A DNA stretch of 51,644 nt from Achromobacter sp. Bel (GCF_012928505.1 NZ_JABBJN010000042.1:1-51644); one strand, 5' to 3'. Positions 32,464-41,363 are shown, counted from the first letter of the stretch. Notes: generated by a model from the letters alone, not told the origin. Made by a program: numbers and translations.

Positions 32464-33447
32464 ATGTTCAAACGCCTGTTCCTGTCCGTCTCCGCGCTGG
32501 CGGCCGCGCTGTGCATTGCCCCTGCCGCCTGTGCCCAGACGCCTTGGCCCGGCGCGAAGCCGTTGACGCTGATCGTGCCGTTCAGCCCGGGCGGCAATGT
32601 GGACACGACCGCGCGCCTGGTGGCGCAGAAGCTGTCGGAACGGCTGAACCAATCCGTCATCGTGGACAACGTGGCGGGCGCGGGCGGCGTGCTGGGCGTG
32701 GCCCGGGCCACCCATGCCGCGCCGGACGGCTACACGCTGGTGATGGGGTTTGACGGCCCCATCAGCGTGGCGCGGCTGATCAATTCGGCCGTGAAGTACG
32801 ACGCCGAAAAGGACCTGACGCCGGTGGCCCTGGTGACGACTGCGCCTGTCGTGCTGCTGGCCCGTCCGGGCCTGCCGGTGAACAACATGGGCGAGCTGAT
32901 CGCGCTGGCGCGCGCCAAGCCGGACACGCTGACGTTTGCGTCGTCGGGCGTCGGCACCGTGCTGCACCTGTCGATGGAAGTGATGCAGGACCAGGCCAAG
33001 GTGAAGCTGGTGCACGTGCCGTATCGAGGCGGGGCGCAGATCACCAACGATGTGATGGGCGGCCAGGTGGACCTGGGCCTGCTCGTCACCACCAGCGCCA
33101 CACCGCTGGTGCAGCAGAACAAGCTGCGCGCCCTGGGCGTGACGTCCGCGCAACGTGTCGCTACCCTGCCGGGCGTGCAGGCGTTCGGCGAAACGGCCGA
33201 ACTGAAGGGCTTTGAATTGAACACCTGGATGGGCGTGTTCGCCCCCGCGGGCACGGACCCGCAAGTCGTGGGGCAACTGAATCAGGCCGTGAATGCCGTG
33301 CTGAAGCTGGACGACGTGCAAAAGCGCCTGGCCGAGGGCGGCGCCATCGCCGGCGAGGGCTCGCCGGCGGACTTCGCTGAATTCCTGAAAAAGGAAAAGG
33401 CCGTCTACGCGCACATCGTGAAAAGCGCCAATATCCAGCAGGAATAA
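32464..33447 (+). CDS. Bug/TctC-family periplasmic solute-binding protein
   Basis: A 327-residue exported protein. The signal peptide ends at about residue 24 (AACA/QTPWPG). The mature part opens with PLTLIVPFSPGGNVDTTARLVAQKL, the hallmark of tripartite tricarboxylate transporter binding proteins, and has VDNVAGAGGVLG after it. These bind carboxylates or similar anions in the periplasm. No TctA/TctB membrane genes are beside it, as is common for orphan Bug proteins in Bordetella relatives. The operon with an M20 hydrolase suggests an amide-linked carboxylic acid ligand. Confidence 0.94.
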   Translation: MFKRLFLSVSALAAALCIAPAACAQTPWPGAKPLTLIVPFSPGGNVDTTARLVAQKLSERLNQSVIVDNVAGAGGVLGVARATHAAPDGYTLVMGFDGPISVARLINSAVKYDAEKDLTPVALVTTAPVVLLARPGLPVNNMGELIALARAKPDTLTFASSGVGTVLHLSMEVMQDQAKVKLVHVPYRGGAQITNDVMGGQVDLGLLVTTSATPLVQQNKLRALGVTSAQRVATLPGVQAFGETAELKGFELNTWMGVFAPAGTDPQVVGQLNQAVNAVLKLDDVQKRLAEGGAIAGEGSPADFAEFLKKEKAVYAHIVKSANIQQE

Positions 33448-33478
33448 GGCTGCTGACTTCCCAAGGATGCCCGACGAC

Positions 33479-34678
33479 ATGAACGATTCCGCGCTTGGCC
33501 CCGTGCTGCCTGAAATCCAGGCGATCCAGCAAGAAATGGTGGCGCTGCGCCATCAGATCCATGCGAATCCCGAACTGGCCTATCAGGAGGTCGCCACGGG
33601 CGATCTGGTGGCCGAACGCCTGGCGGCCTGGGGCTATGAGGTACACCGTGGCCTGGGCGTGACCGGCGTGGTCGGCACCTTGCGCCGGGGGGCGGGCGTG
33701 CGCCGCCTGGGCCTGCGCGCCGACATGGACGCCCTGCCCATCCACGAGACCACGGGCCTGCCCTACGCCAGCCAGCATCCCGGCAAGATGCACGCCTGCG
33801 GGCACGACGGGCACACCGCCACCCTGCTGGCCGCCGCTCGCGGGCTGGCGCAGCGCGGAAAGTTCGACGGCACCGTGCACCTGATCTTCCAGCCCGCCGA
33901 AGAAGGCCACGGGGGCGCGCAGAAGATGATCGCCGACGGCCTGTTCGACCGCTTTCCGTGCGACGCCGTATACAGCTTTCACAACGAACCCGGCTATCCG
34001 GCTGGGCATTTCGGTTTCCGCTCGGGCGTGATGTACAGCTCGTCCGACACCGTGGTGCTGACGGTCAGCGGCGTGGGCGGGCACGGCGCGATGCCGCATG
34101 TGGCGGTGGACCCGATCGTGGCCGCCGCCAGCATTGTGCTGGCCCTGCAGACCGTCGTGTCGCGCGAGGTCGATCCCAACGATATGGCGGTGGTGACCAT
34201 CGGCGCCATCCACGGTGGCGATGCGCCGAACGTGATTCCGAAGTCGGTGGAAATGCGCCTGACCGTGCGCGCCCGCCGCCCCGAAACGCGCGCCCTGCTG
34301 CGCGAACGCATCACCGCGATCGCCACGGCGCAGGCCGCCGTGCACCGCGCCACGGTTCAGGTCGACTACCGGTGGCGTTATCCGCCGGTCGTCAATGACC
34401 ACGGCGCAACGCAGTTCGCGGCCGCCGTCGCGCATGACTGGCTGGGCGCGCAGCGGGTGATCCCCGACCTGCAACCGTTGCAGGCCAGCGACGACTTCGC
34501 CTTCATGCTGGAAGCCGTGCCGGGCAGCTACTTCATCGTCGGCAATGGCGAGGGCGAAGGCGGCTGCATGGTGCATAACCCCGACTACGATTTCAACGAC
34601 GGCATCCTGCCGGTCACGGCCAGCTACTGGGTGAAACTTGCCGAGCGCTTTCTGGCCGCCGACGCACCCGCGTTTTGA
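33479..34678 (+). CDS. M20 family amidohydrolase (hippurate/N-acyl amino acid hydrolase-like)
   Basis: A 399-residue M20D metallopeptidase-family enzyme. Metal ligands are visible in RADMDALP (Asp82), HACGHDGHTA (Cys107, His109), PAEEG (Glu141/142) and FHNEPGYP (His168). The dimerisation lid GVGGHGAMPHVAVDP is typical. It should cleave N-acyl amino acids or related amides in the cytosol. ATG 33479 is preferred because ATG 33467 directly abuts the AAGG ribosome-binding site. It is in an operon with the binding protein (31-base gap) and the phosphoribosyltransferase. Confidence 0.93.
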   Translation: MNDSALGPVLPEIQAIQQEMVALRHQIHANPELAYQEVATGDLVAERLAAWGYEVHRGLGVTGVVGTLRRGAGVRRLGLRADMDALPIHETTGLPYASQHPGKMHACGHDGHTATLLAAARGLAQRGKFDGTVHLIFQPAEEGHGGAQKMIADGLFDRFPCDAVYSFHNEPGYPAGHFGFRSGVMYSSSDTVVLTVSGVGGHGAMPHVAVDPIVAAASIVLALQTVVSREVDPNDMAVVTIGAIHGGDAPNVIPKSVEMRLTVRARRPETRALLRERITAIATAQAAVHRATVQVDYRWRYPPVVNDHGATQFAAAVAHDWLGAQRVIPDLQPLQASDDFAFMLEAVPGSYFIVGNGEGEGGCMVHNPDYDFNDGILPVTASYWVKLAERFLAADAPAF

Positions 34679-34694
34679 ATCCCGCTTGTTCCGT

Positions 34695-35432
34695 ATGACT
34701 GTCTCCCCTGCATCGCCCGCCGACCCCGCATCGGCTTTTGACGCCACCACCGGCTACTGGCAAGACATTGTCAGCGCTGGTGCGCTGCCCATCCCGCTCG
34801 AACCGCCCTATTCCCGCGGCTATCCCGCGCGGCTGCCCGATGGCCGCTACTTGGTGCTGCCCCTGCGCGGCGTGCCGGGCGATCCCGACCGTTGCGTCGC
34901 GTCGCTGATCGCCAACCACGCCAGCCTGGATGTGGTCGACGCGCTGGCCGGATTCATGGCGGACCGGGCGCGCGCGTTCCAGGCGGACGTGGTCGTGGGG
35001 CTGCCCACGCTGGGCCTGGCGTTTGCGCCCCTGGTGGCGCGCGGGCTGGGTTTTACGCGTTACGTGCCGTTCGGCTATTCCCGCAAGTACTGGTATGACG
35101 AAAGCCTGTCGGTGCCGGTGCGTTCCCTGACCACGCCCGAGGCTGGCAAACGCCTGTATGTGGACCCGAATCTGGCGGGCAGCCTGCGGGGCCGCCGCGT
35201 GCTGGTGGTGGACGACGCCGTCAGTACCGGGCAGACGATGGTGTCCGCGCTGACGCTGCTGGCGCGCTGCGGCGCCGAGGTGGCGGGCATCGTCGTGGCG
35301 ATGTGCCAGGGCACGCGTTGGCGTGGGAGGCTCGTCGACGCGCAGGGCGCGCCATTGCCGGTGGCCTGCGCGTTCGAGTCGCCGCGCCTGCATCGGGTCG
35401 CGGGCGGCTGGGCGCCGGAGCCCGGCGCTTAA
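34695..35432 (+). CDS. phosphoribosyltransferase-domain protein
   Basis: A 245-residue protein with a type I phosphoribosyltransferase fold. The PRPP-binding loop is VLVVDDAVSTGQT at 169-181, and VVVGLPTLGLAFAPLVA (about 99-115) is the preceding conserved strand. It resembles adenine/purine phosphoribosyltransferase-like proteins, but the hood region does not identify a base. It starts 16 bases after the M20 gene, so the operon may process an N-acylated or base-containing compound. Its last bases overlap tail-to-tail with the next gene on the opposite strand. Confidence 0.85.
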   Translation: MTVSPASPADPASAFDATTGYWQDIVSAGALPIPLEPPYSRGYPARLPDGRYLVLPLRGVPGDPDRCVASLIANHASLDVVDALAGFMADRARAFQADVVVGLPTLGLAFAPLVARGLGFTRYVPFGYSRKYWYDESLSVPVRSLTTPEAGKRLYVDPNLAGSLRGRRVLVVDDAVSTGQTMVSALTLLARCGAEVAGIVVAMCQGTRWRGRLVDAQGAPLPVACAFESPRLHRVAGGWAPEPGA

Positions 35433-37528
35433 AGGCGCTCGGGCGCGGGCCGGGGCTTGACCGGCCAGAACAGCGTGGCGGGCCGCTGCCAGATGCGTTG
35501 CCGCACGCCGGCGGACAGCGAATCGCGGTCGCCGCGGCGCAGGTTGCGCGATCGCAGCGCCACGTTGAACGCCAGCGCGAAACTCACGACCACATTCAAC
35601 ACGCCTGTCATCGCGGTGCCGGCCAGGGCCATCCAGAACACTTGCGTGTGCACGACTTCCCATCCCAGCGTGCCCAGCGCGGTGCCGATCTGGCCGGCGC
35701 TGAGCGTCACGTGGCGCACTTCCACATGCGGGCCGAAGAAGCTCACGATGGCGGGGCCCAGGCCCAGCATCAGGCCCAGCGACACATTGCCCGCGATGCC
35801 CGAGATATTGCGCTGCCAGAAGCCGGCCCAGCGCGCCGCGCCGCGTTCGCCGAACAGGTGCCGCGCGCGCCGGTTGTACGCCATGACGTCATGCACGCGG
35901 TGCAGCGCGAACCAGTTGTCGGCCCAGCCGGCGATCAGGCTGGACAGCCACAGCAGCACGCCGGTGGCGGCCGCATAGAGGGGGGTGGCGCCCCAGATCG
36001 AGAACGATGCCAGCGTTTCCTGCGCCTTGTCCGCGCTGATCAGCGGCCGGTCCAGGCCGTTCACGGCGATCCATTGCACGGCCCAGGCCAAGGGGAAGAC
36101 CACCGCCAGATTGCCCAGGATGGCCGCCGCGTTGGAGCGGATCATGGACAGCGTGTCGTCCAGGAACGCCTCGCGGCCTTCCGGCGTGTAGGCGTCGTCC
36201 AGCCGATGGGCCAGCGCCGGCCCCGTCATCGCGGGCTGCTTGGTGGCCAGCGTGAAGTGCGCGAAGTGGATGACGAGGAAGCCGCCCGCGTAGTTCAGCG
36301 ATGCCAACAGCCCTTCGATGAACTTGTCCAGGTGCAGCGAGACGATAAAAAACTTCAGGTAGACCGTGAACACCATGACGAAGCCGCCGCCTAGCGACGC
36401 CTTCAACATCGTCAGGTATTCCACGGTGTCGCGCGCGATGTAGTGCTCGCCGGTTTCGGCGGTGCGCTCCATCACCCGGCGCGCCAGTTGCGCGAACGAC
36501 GAGGCCGCCAGATGCCGGATGCTGCTGCGAGCCTGGGTGGAACGGATCAGCTCGGCGGTCAGGTGCACGTATTTGTGGCGCTGCGTCGGGTCCACCCACA
36601 CGCTCAGCAGCAGCTCGATGCGAGCCAGGCGCAGCTTCATGCGTTCGATCTGGAACACCACTTCGACGGATACGCCGTTCTTCTCCAGTTCGTCGTAGAC
36701 GCCTTGCGTGGCGGTGCGGCAACCGTCCAGCAGCGCGCGGAACATGTTCAGCCGGCGGCCGAAGACCTCGCGCGGCGTGTCCGGTCCGCTGTCGCACAGT
36801 TCGGACGCGGCGGCCGCCAACGCAAAGAACGGCGTGTCCTGCACGCGGCCGGGCAAGCGCGAGCGGATGTCTTGGGCGAGGCCGGTCGCGCGCACCTGGC
36901 TGACCAACACCTGGATGCTGCTGGTCAGCGCCTGCTCCAATCGCGGGGCGGGCGGCTCGGGGGCCATCGGGTCCGGGCGAGCGAGGCCGTCGCCGTGGCG
37001 GTACAGCGCGCGCATCCGGGCCAGCGTGTCGTCGTCCAGCGATTCGATCCAGTGCGCGTCGCCGGCGCGGCGGAAGATCAGCGAGAACAGGTTGAACATA
37101 TCGCCGCGGTTGGGCGGCGGCGGCAGCAGCCGCGCCTGCGCGCGTTCCCAGAATTCCCCCCAGAAGCCGGGGTGCGACGCCACGCCGGTATCGCACAGGA
37201 GCGAGGTGGGGTCATTGTCGGCCACCAGCGAACGCAATGTGGCGGCGACGGGGGCGGCGCGGTCCGGGTTGTGTTCCAGGACTTGCAGCAGGTAGCGCAG
37301 GCGCGCGTGCTGCGGGTGGCGGGCGGCGTCGGACGACGCCTCGGAGGCGGCGGACGCGGGGGCGGACGTGGCGGGCCGGCCGGGGCGGTCCAGCCACCGG
37401 CTCAGGTCCACCATCCACAGGTTGCGGTCGGCTAGCGGGGCATCGGGATCGGCGCTGGACAAGATGACGTCCAGCTGCGGGCCGCCATGCCGCGAGGTCC
37501 GCCACTTGCGCCAAAGGGAGGTAAGCAT
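35429..37528 (-). CDS. Gcr-family protein, annotated elsewhere as 'site-specific recombinase'; probable membrane protein
   Basis: A 699-residue protein resembling the Gcr/SpecificRecomb family. The first half is soluble and helical. From about residue 385 there are some six hydrophobic segments, including LLASLNYAGGFLVIHFAHF and AVVFPLAWAVQWIAV. I see no tyrosine- or serine-recombinase active-site pattern, and the membrane segments make the historic recombinase name doubtful. It starts 16 bases after the MFS stop on the same strand, so the two form an operon. Confidence 0.8.
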   Translation of the reverse strand: MLTSLWRKWRTSRHGGPQLDVILSSADPDAPLADRNLWMVDLSRWLDRPGRPATSAPASAASEASSDAARHPQHARLRYLLQVLEHNPDRAAPVAATLRSLVADNDPTSLLCDTGVASHPGFWGEFWERAQARLLPPPPNRGDMFNLFSLIFRRAGDAHWIESLDDDTLARMRALYRHGDGLARPDPMAPEPPAPRLEQALTSSIQVLVSQVRATGLAQDIRSRLPGRVQDTPFFALAAAASELCDSGPDTPREVFGRRLNMFRALLDGCRTATQGVYDELEKNGVSVEVVFQIERMKLRLARIELLLSVWVDPTQRHKYVHLTAELIRSTQARSSIRHLAASSFAQLARRVMERTAETGEHYIARDTVEYLTMLKASLGGGFVMVFTVYLKFFIVSLHLDKFIEGLLASLNYAGGFLVIHFAHFTLATKQPAMTGPALAHRLDDAYTPEGREAFLDDTLSMIRSNAAAILGNLAVVFPLAWAVQWIAVNGLDRPLISADKAQETLASFSIWGATPLYAAATGVLLWLSSLIAGWADNWFALHRVHDVMAYNRRARHLFGERGAARWAGFWQRNISGIAGNVSLGLMLGLGPAIVSFFGPHVEVRHVTLSAGQIGTALGTLGWEVVHTQVFWMALAGTAMTGVLNVVVSFALAFNVALRSRNLRRGDRDSLSAGVRQRIWQRPATLFWPVKPRPAPERL

Positions 37529-37544
37529 GGACGGGCCTCGCGGG

Positions 37545-39236
37545 TCATAGGGATTCGGGGTCTCGGCGCAGCGAGAAGCCTTGCGCTTCGTTCATGGCCA
37601 GGTAGCTGACGTTGCGCGACACCACCGGCGGCTTGTCGCCGCTGTGCAGGGCGCGCACTTGGTCCAGCACCATCTTGTCGGCCAGTGTCATGCGGTCGAT
37701 CATGCGCAGGTATTGCATCCAGCTTTCCACCAGGAACACTTCGCGCCACACGCCTTCGCGTTCCAGGTCACGGAACAGCTGCCATTGCTGCGCGCCGTTG
37801 CGCAGGCGCAGCAGCCGCAACGGATGGGCGGCGCCGATCAGCGCGGACAGCTTGGGGTGTTCGATCAGGTATTCCACCGCGACCAGCACCGAGCCATGCT
37901 GGGTGTTGAATCCGGCCGCGGCCAGGGTCGGTTCGGTGCTGTCGACGCGCGCGAGCGATTGGGTGTCGACGTGTTCGGGCAGGCGCGAGCGGTACAGCAG
38001 GGCGACGGTGATGCCCAGCATGATGCCGGCGGTGCTGAGCGCGCCGGATACGCCCATGGTGCCGGCGAAGTGGCCCCACATGAACGAGCCCGCCGCCAAT
38101 CCGCCGAAGATGGCGGTTTGGTAAAGCGCCAGCGCGCGCGCCTTGACCCAGTCGGGCACGAGCATCTGGACGGTAGTGTTGTAGGTGGCCAGCACGCCGA
38201 TCCAGCAGCTGCCCGACAGCAGCAGCGCGGGGAAGACGATCCACAGGGTGCTGGTCAGGCCCAGCGCCAACAGGCAGGCGGCCAGCAATGCGGCGGCCAC
38301 GGTGACCAGTCCACCGGCGCCCCAGGCGGCCTGCACGCGGCGCACGAAGGCGCTGCCCAGGATGGCGCCGACGCCTAACGCGCCCAGCATGTAGCCGTAT
38401 AGCAGGGCGCTGCCTTCCTCGTGGTCATGGGCCAGCAGCGGCAGCAGCGCCCATAAGGCGCTGGCCGACAGGCCGAAGGCGAACGAACGCAGCATGACGA
38501 CGCGCGTGACGGTGGAGTGCTGGGTGTAGCGCAGCGCGGCGACGACGCCTTCAAACAGGCCTTCGGGCGGCAGGCGGCGCACGGGCAGGTCGCGCCGCCA
38601 GCGCCAGATCGCCCAGATCAGGCCGCCGTAGCAGAAGCAATTCAGCAGGAACACCCAGGGCGCGCCCATGGCGCCCAGCAGCAGGCCGCCGATGGCGGGG
38701 CCGACGGCGCGCGCGACGTTGTAGTTGACGCTGTTGAGCAGGACGGCGCTGCCGACGTGGGCGCGCGGCACCTGTTCGCCAACCGCGGCTTGCCACGCGG
38801 GGGTGACGATGGCGCTACCGATGGCGATGCAGAAGACGGAGGCGATCAGCGTGATCGGGTGCAGCAGGCCGGCGAACGCCAGGATCGTGATGAAGACGCC
38901 GCCGGCCAGTTCCAGCAGCATGCCGGTCAGCATGACTTTGCGGCGGTCGTAGTTGTCGGCCAGCACGCCGGTCAGGATCGACAAGGCCACCAGCGGGAAG
39001 GCAGCGGCCACCTGGATCATGGCGACCATCAGGGGGCTGCTCTGTTCCGTGGTGATGATCCAGGCGGCGGCGACGGATTGCGCCCAGGTGCCCAGGTTGG
39101 CGAACAGATTGGCGATCCAGATGATGCGGAATGCGGGGAAGGCGAAGGGGGAAAGCGTGCTGACGGTAAGGGGAGCGGCGGGCGCAGCGGGGGCGCCGGG
39201 GGGGAGGTCGGCTGAGGGGGAGACGGGGGTGAGCAT
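37545..39236 (-). CDS. MFS transporter (EntS/MFS_3-like) with a soluble C-terminal domain
   Basis: A 563-residue protein. Residues about 25-430 are a 12-helix MFS unit of the enterobactin-exporter type (FRIIWIANLFANLGTWAQSVAA; DNYDRRKVMLTG as motif A). The C-terminal 120 residues (GSVLVAVEYLIEHPKLSALI onward, with QQWQLFRDLEREGVWREVFLVESW) form a soluble domain resembling an antibiotic-monooxygenase/ABM fold. That fusion occurs in a known subgroup; its role is not established. It is likely an exporter of a small hydrophobic compound. Ala/Pro-rich residues 5-22 precede helix 1. Confidence 0.88.
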   Translation of the reverse strand: MLTPVSPSADLPPGAPAAPAAPLTVSTLSPFAFPAFRIIWIANLFANLGTWAQSVAAAWIITTEQSSPLMVAMIQVAAAFPLVALSILTGVLADNYDRRKVMLTGMLLELAGGVFITILAFAGLLHPITLIASVFCIAIGSAIVTPAWQAAVGEQVPRAHVGSAVLLNSVNYNVARAVGPAIGGLLLGAMGAPWVFLLNCFCYGGLIWAIWRWRRDLPVRRLPPEGLFEGVVAALRYTQHSTVTRVVMLRSFAFGLSASALWALLPLLAHDHEEGSALLYGYMLGALGVGAILGSAFVRRVQAAWGAGGLVTVAAALLAACLLALGLTSTLWIVFPALLLSGSCWIGVLATYNTTVQMLVPDWVKARALALYQTAIFGGLAAGSFMWGHFAGTMGVSGALSTAGIMLGITVALLYRSRLPEHVDTQSLARVDSTEPTLAAAGFNTQHGSVLVAVEYLIEHPKLSALIGAAHPLRLLRLRNGAQQWQLFRDLEREGVWREVFLVESWMQYLRMIDRMTLADKMVLDQVRALHSGDKPPVVSRNVSYLAMNEAQGFSLRRDPESL

Positions 39237-39664
39237 ACGGGGCTCTGGGGCGTCTTTTTTTTGGGCGCCGGTAGGGCGTTTGGGGTGGGGTAATGGTACG
39301 CCTGTTGTGTTGCTGGGGTGTGTTTGGGTTTGTCGGGAGGTTGCCGGAAGGTCTGCGGTGCTGTGCTGCGGATCGGGTTCTTGCCTGGACGGTGGCGGCG
39401 CGTTCTTGGTCTGCCCGGCGTGGCGGTGGATAAGGGTGTGGGTAAGTCGGTGGATTGGGGGTGGATAGCCGGTGGATAGGCGGTGGATAAGACGGGATAA
39501 CTGTTGGGGGCATAACGTTTGGTGACGCCTGTGTCGGGCGGGGTTTCGGGTTTTCCCGAGGATTTCTAGTACCCTGCTCCGTTGCCCCGGCCATGCTGGA
39601 TCGCGGGCGTGATGGATGCGCTCGCTGGGCGCGTCCGCCCTTTCACTCTTTGTTGTTTGTTGCC
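39237..39664. other. 428-base gene-poor region, G/T-rich on the plus strand
   Basis: No credible coding region was found between the MFS start and the DUF2809 gene. The plus strand from about 39250 to 39560 is strongly biased to G and T, with runs such as GGGGTGGGGTAATGG. The last part carries the 11-bp phased GGTGGATA array (separate entry). It must contain the promoters for both flanking genes, but no clear -35/-10 pair was identified. Confidence 0.6.
39425..39490 (+). repeat. phased GGTGGATA repeat array, DnaA-box-like on the reverse strand
   Basis: GGTGGAT(A/T) begins at 39425, 39449, 39460, 39471 and 39482. The last four are exactly 11 bases apart, about one helical turn. On the minus strand the 39425 and 39482 copies read TTATCCACC, one base from the DnaA box TTATCCACA. 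No replication gene is nearby, so an origin is unlikely. A DnaA-titrating or regulatory cluster, or a simple slippage repeat, are alternatives. Confidence 0.6.
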
Positions 39665-40096
39665 ATGACCCTGACGTTCAATGGGCGCGCGTTTGCCGCC
39701 CTGCTTGCCGTGACCGCCCTGTTGGCGCTGATCGCCTTGTATGGCGCGCCCTATCCGTTCTTGCGCGGATTCGTCGGGGATGTGGTGGCTGTCGGCTGGG
39801 TGTACCTGGTGTACCGGACCTTCCTCCGCGCGAGCGTGGGGGTGCTGGCGGTGGCGGCGCTGTTGACGGGGTATGCGGTGGAGTTCGGCCAGTACCTGGC
39901 GCGGCACAACGGGTGGCAGATCGAGCAGCCGGTGCTGCGCGTGGTGTTTGGCAGCGTGCCGGATTGGTGGGACGTGCTGGCCTACACCGTGGGGTTTGCG
40001 GTGGTGCTGGTGCTGGCTCTTGCGAATGAGCACCGCCAGCGCAACGCGGCGTTGCGGGATGCCCGCGCGCGGGCAAGCTTGCGCGCCCGCCGCTAA
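39665..40096 (+). CDS. DUF2809/VanZ-like small membrane protein
   Basis: A 143-residue protein with four membrane segments. FLRGFVGDVVAVGWVYLVYRTFL and YAVEFGQYLA are the conserved features of DUF2809, and VPDWWDVLAYTVGFA precedes the last helix. Function is unknown. The ATG at 39665 opens right before helix 1. The C-terminus is a basic, Arg/Ala-rich tail. It is transcribed alone. Confidence 0.8.
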   Translation: MTLTFNGRAFAALLAVTALLALIALYGAPYPFLRGFVGDVVAVGWVYLVYRTFLRASVGVLAVAALLTGYAVEFGQYLARHNGWQIEQPVLRVVFGSVPDWWDVLAYTVGFAVVLVLALANEHRQRNAALRDARARASLRARR

Positions 40097-40145
40097 GCGG
40101 CGGGGCGTTTCGGCCGGAACGTGCGCTCCGGCGTCTTCCGATAGG

Positions 40146-40358
40146 TCAAGCCTGGCAGACCGGTTCGTCGTCGTTGCGACGGACCGCGGGGGCGCTTGCG
40201 CGCAGCGGCTGCAGGCGGGCGTTGCGGAACGGGGCGAACAGCTCGGCCCAGGACGACGGGAACAAGGGCGTGGCGTGGCGCACCGCGTCGCGGCGGGCGT
40301 AGTGCGTCAACAGCTGTTGACCGATCGGGGCGTCTCCCAGGGGATGGCGGGTATTCAT
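40146..40358 (-). CDS. hypothetical small basic protein
   Basis: A 70-residue reading frame beginning MNTRHPLGDAPIGQQLLTHY and ending RRNDDEPVCQA. It has no membrane segment and no recognised domain. ATG 40358 is preceded by GGAA six bases upstream; a longer form from 40391 lacks a ribosome-binding site. Codon usage looks ordinary for the genome and there is no competing gene on the other strand. It could be an orphan of the lineage or a chance frame. Confidence 0.45.
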   Translation of the reverse strand: MNTRHPLGDAPIGQQLLTHYARRDAVRHATPLFPSSWAELFAPFRNARLQPLRASAPAVRRNDDEPVCQA

Positions 40359-40538
40359 GGTATTTCCGTATTGCATTGAAATTGTATTCATTGTACTAGC
40401 GGTGCCGCCGTGCGTCCACCCTTGCCCGTGACGGCCTTGCGCCCAGTCAAGTGATTGATCTGCAAAGGTATGTCCCTATTTATTCCTCGTTGCGCTTGCT
40501 TTCTCCGGGATTGCCCTAGCAGTTCAAAACGGTAGACG

Positions 40539-40552
40539 GTATACAATGTTCA
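40539..40552 (+). promoter_or_regulatory. motif GTATACAATGTTCA before the diiron oxidase operon
   Basis: The same 14 bases occur at 45826-45839 before the aldehyde dehydrogenase operon. TATACA inside it could also act as a -10. It lies 53 bases before the chosen start at 40606. It is a candidate operator for the GntR/FCD regulator encoded at 42432-43202. Confidence 0.7.
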
Positions 40553-40605
40553 TCATGGCCGGGCTAAACCAGCCTGGATCCTCCCTCACTGGACTGGAGC
40601 GCGTC

Positions 40606-41337
40606 ATGGCAGAACTGATGAACCGAGATGAATTCCGTACCGCGTTGGAAAACGCGATCAAGGGCAAGAGCGCCAACGCTTCGCCTTTTTCCATCGCCTG
40701 GGCCGAAGGCAAGCTCAGCCGCGAGCACCTGTCGCGGTGGGCCGAGAACCACTACCACTATGTCGGCCCGTTCGCGGACTACCTGGGCTATCTGTATGCC
40801 CGCACGCCCGACACCTATACCGAGGCCAAGGACTTCCTGCTGGCCAATATGTATGAAGAGGAAATCGGCGGCGACCGCCACACCGATCTGCTGATCCGTT
40901 TTGCCGAAGCCTGCGGCACCACCCGCGAACGGGTGACCAACCCGGACAACATGTCGCCCACCACGCGTGCGCTGCAAAGCTGGTGTTATGCCGTGGCCAT
41001 GCGCGAAGACCCCATCGTGGCGGTGGCGGGCCTGGTCGTCGGGCTGGAGTCGCAGGTGCCGTCCATCTACCGCAAGCAGACGCCGACGCTGCGCGACAAA
41101 TACGGCTTTACCGATGAAGAGGTGGAGTTTTTCGACCTGCACATTGTGTCGGACGAAATCCACGGCGAACGCGGCTATCAGATCGTGCTGGAGCACGCCA
41201 ACACGGTCGAATTGCAGCAACGCTGCCTGAAGATCTGCGAAATCGGCGCCCAGATGCGGCTGCTGTACACCACGGCGCTCTACACCGATTACGTGCAGCA
41301 CGAGATCAAGCTGCCCGAACTCGGCCTGGCCGCCTGA
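40606..41337 (+). CDS. heme-oxygenase-like diiron oxidase (HDO; CADD/TenA/PqqC-like fold)
   Basis: A 243-residue all-helical protein. Six residues match the diiron ligands of the CADD/HDO group in kind and spacing: Glu85 and His92 in EEEIGGDRH, Glu148 in VGLESQVPSIY, and His179, Asp183 and His186 in FDLHIVSDEIHGER (H-x3-D-x2-H). TenA and PqqC lack this full set, so an oxygen-activating oxidase is favoured over a thiaminase. The start at 40606 has TGGAG six bases upstream; the ATGs at 40546 and 40555 overlap the operator motif. It heads an operon with two ferredoxins, which would feed it electrons. HDOs carry out N-oxygenation, C-C cleavage, desaturation or decarboxylation; which one applies here is unknown. 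Confidence 0.85.
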   Translation: MAELMNRDEFRTALENAIKGKSANASPFSIAWAEGKLSREHLSRWAENHYHYVGPFADYLGYLYARTPDTYTEAKDFLLANMYEEEIGGDRHTDLLIRFAEACGTTRERVTNPDNMSPTTRALQSWCYAVAMREDPIVAVAGLVVGLESQVPSIYRKQTPTLRDKYGFTDEEVEFFDLHIVSDEIHGERGYQIVLEHANTVELQQRCLKICEIGAQMRLLYTTALYTDYVQHEIKLPELGLAA

Positions 41338-41363
41338 CGCATTGGCCGGCGTATCCGGCCTAA

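Noticed and set aside
38953..39468. 171-codon plus-strand frame across the MFS start and the G/T-rich gap
   Set aside because: Half of it is antisense to the MFS gene and the rest translates to Gly/Val/Trp-rich low complexity with no ribosome-binding site.
39425..39490. Chromosome replication origin
   Set aside because: No dnaA, dnaN, gidA or AT-rich unwinding region is present, and the repeats are one base off the consensus at best.
40546..40605. Earlier ATG starts for the diiron oxidase
   Set aside because: ATGs at 40546 and 40555 overlap the operator/-10 region. The start at 40606 has TGGAG at proper spacing.
40606..41337. Thiaminase TenA or PqqC assignment for the oxidase
   Set aside because: The full set of six diiron ligands with H-x3-D-x2-H fits HDOs better, and no thiamine or PQQ genes are nearby.
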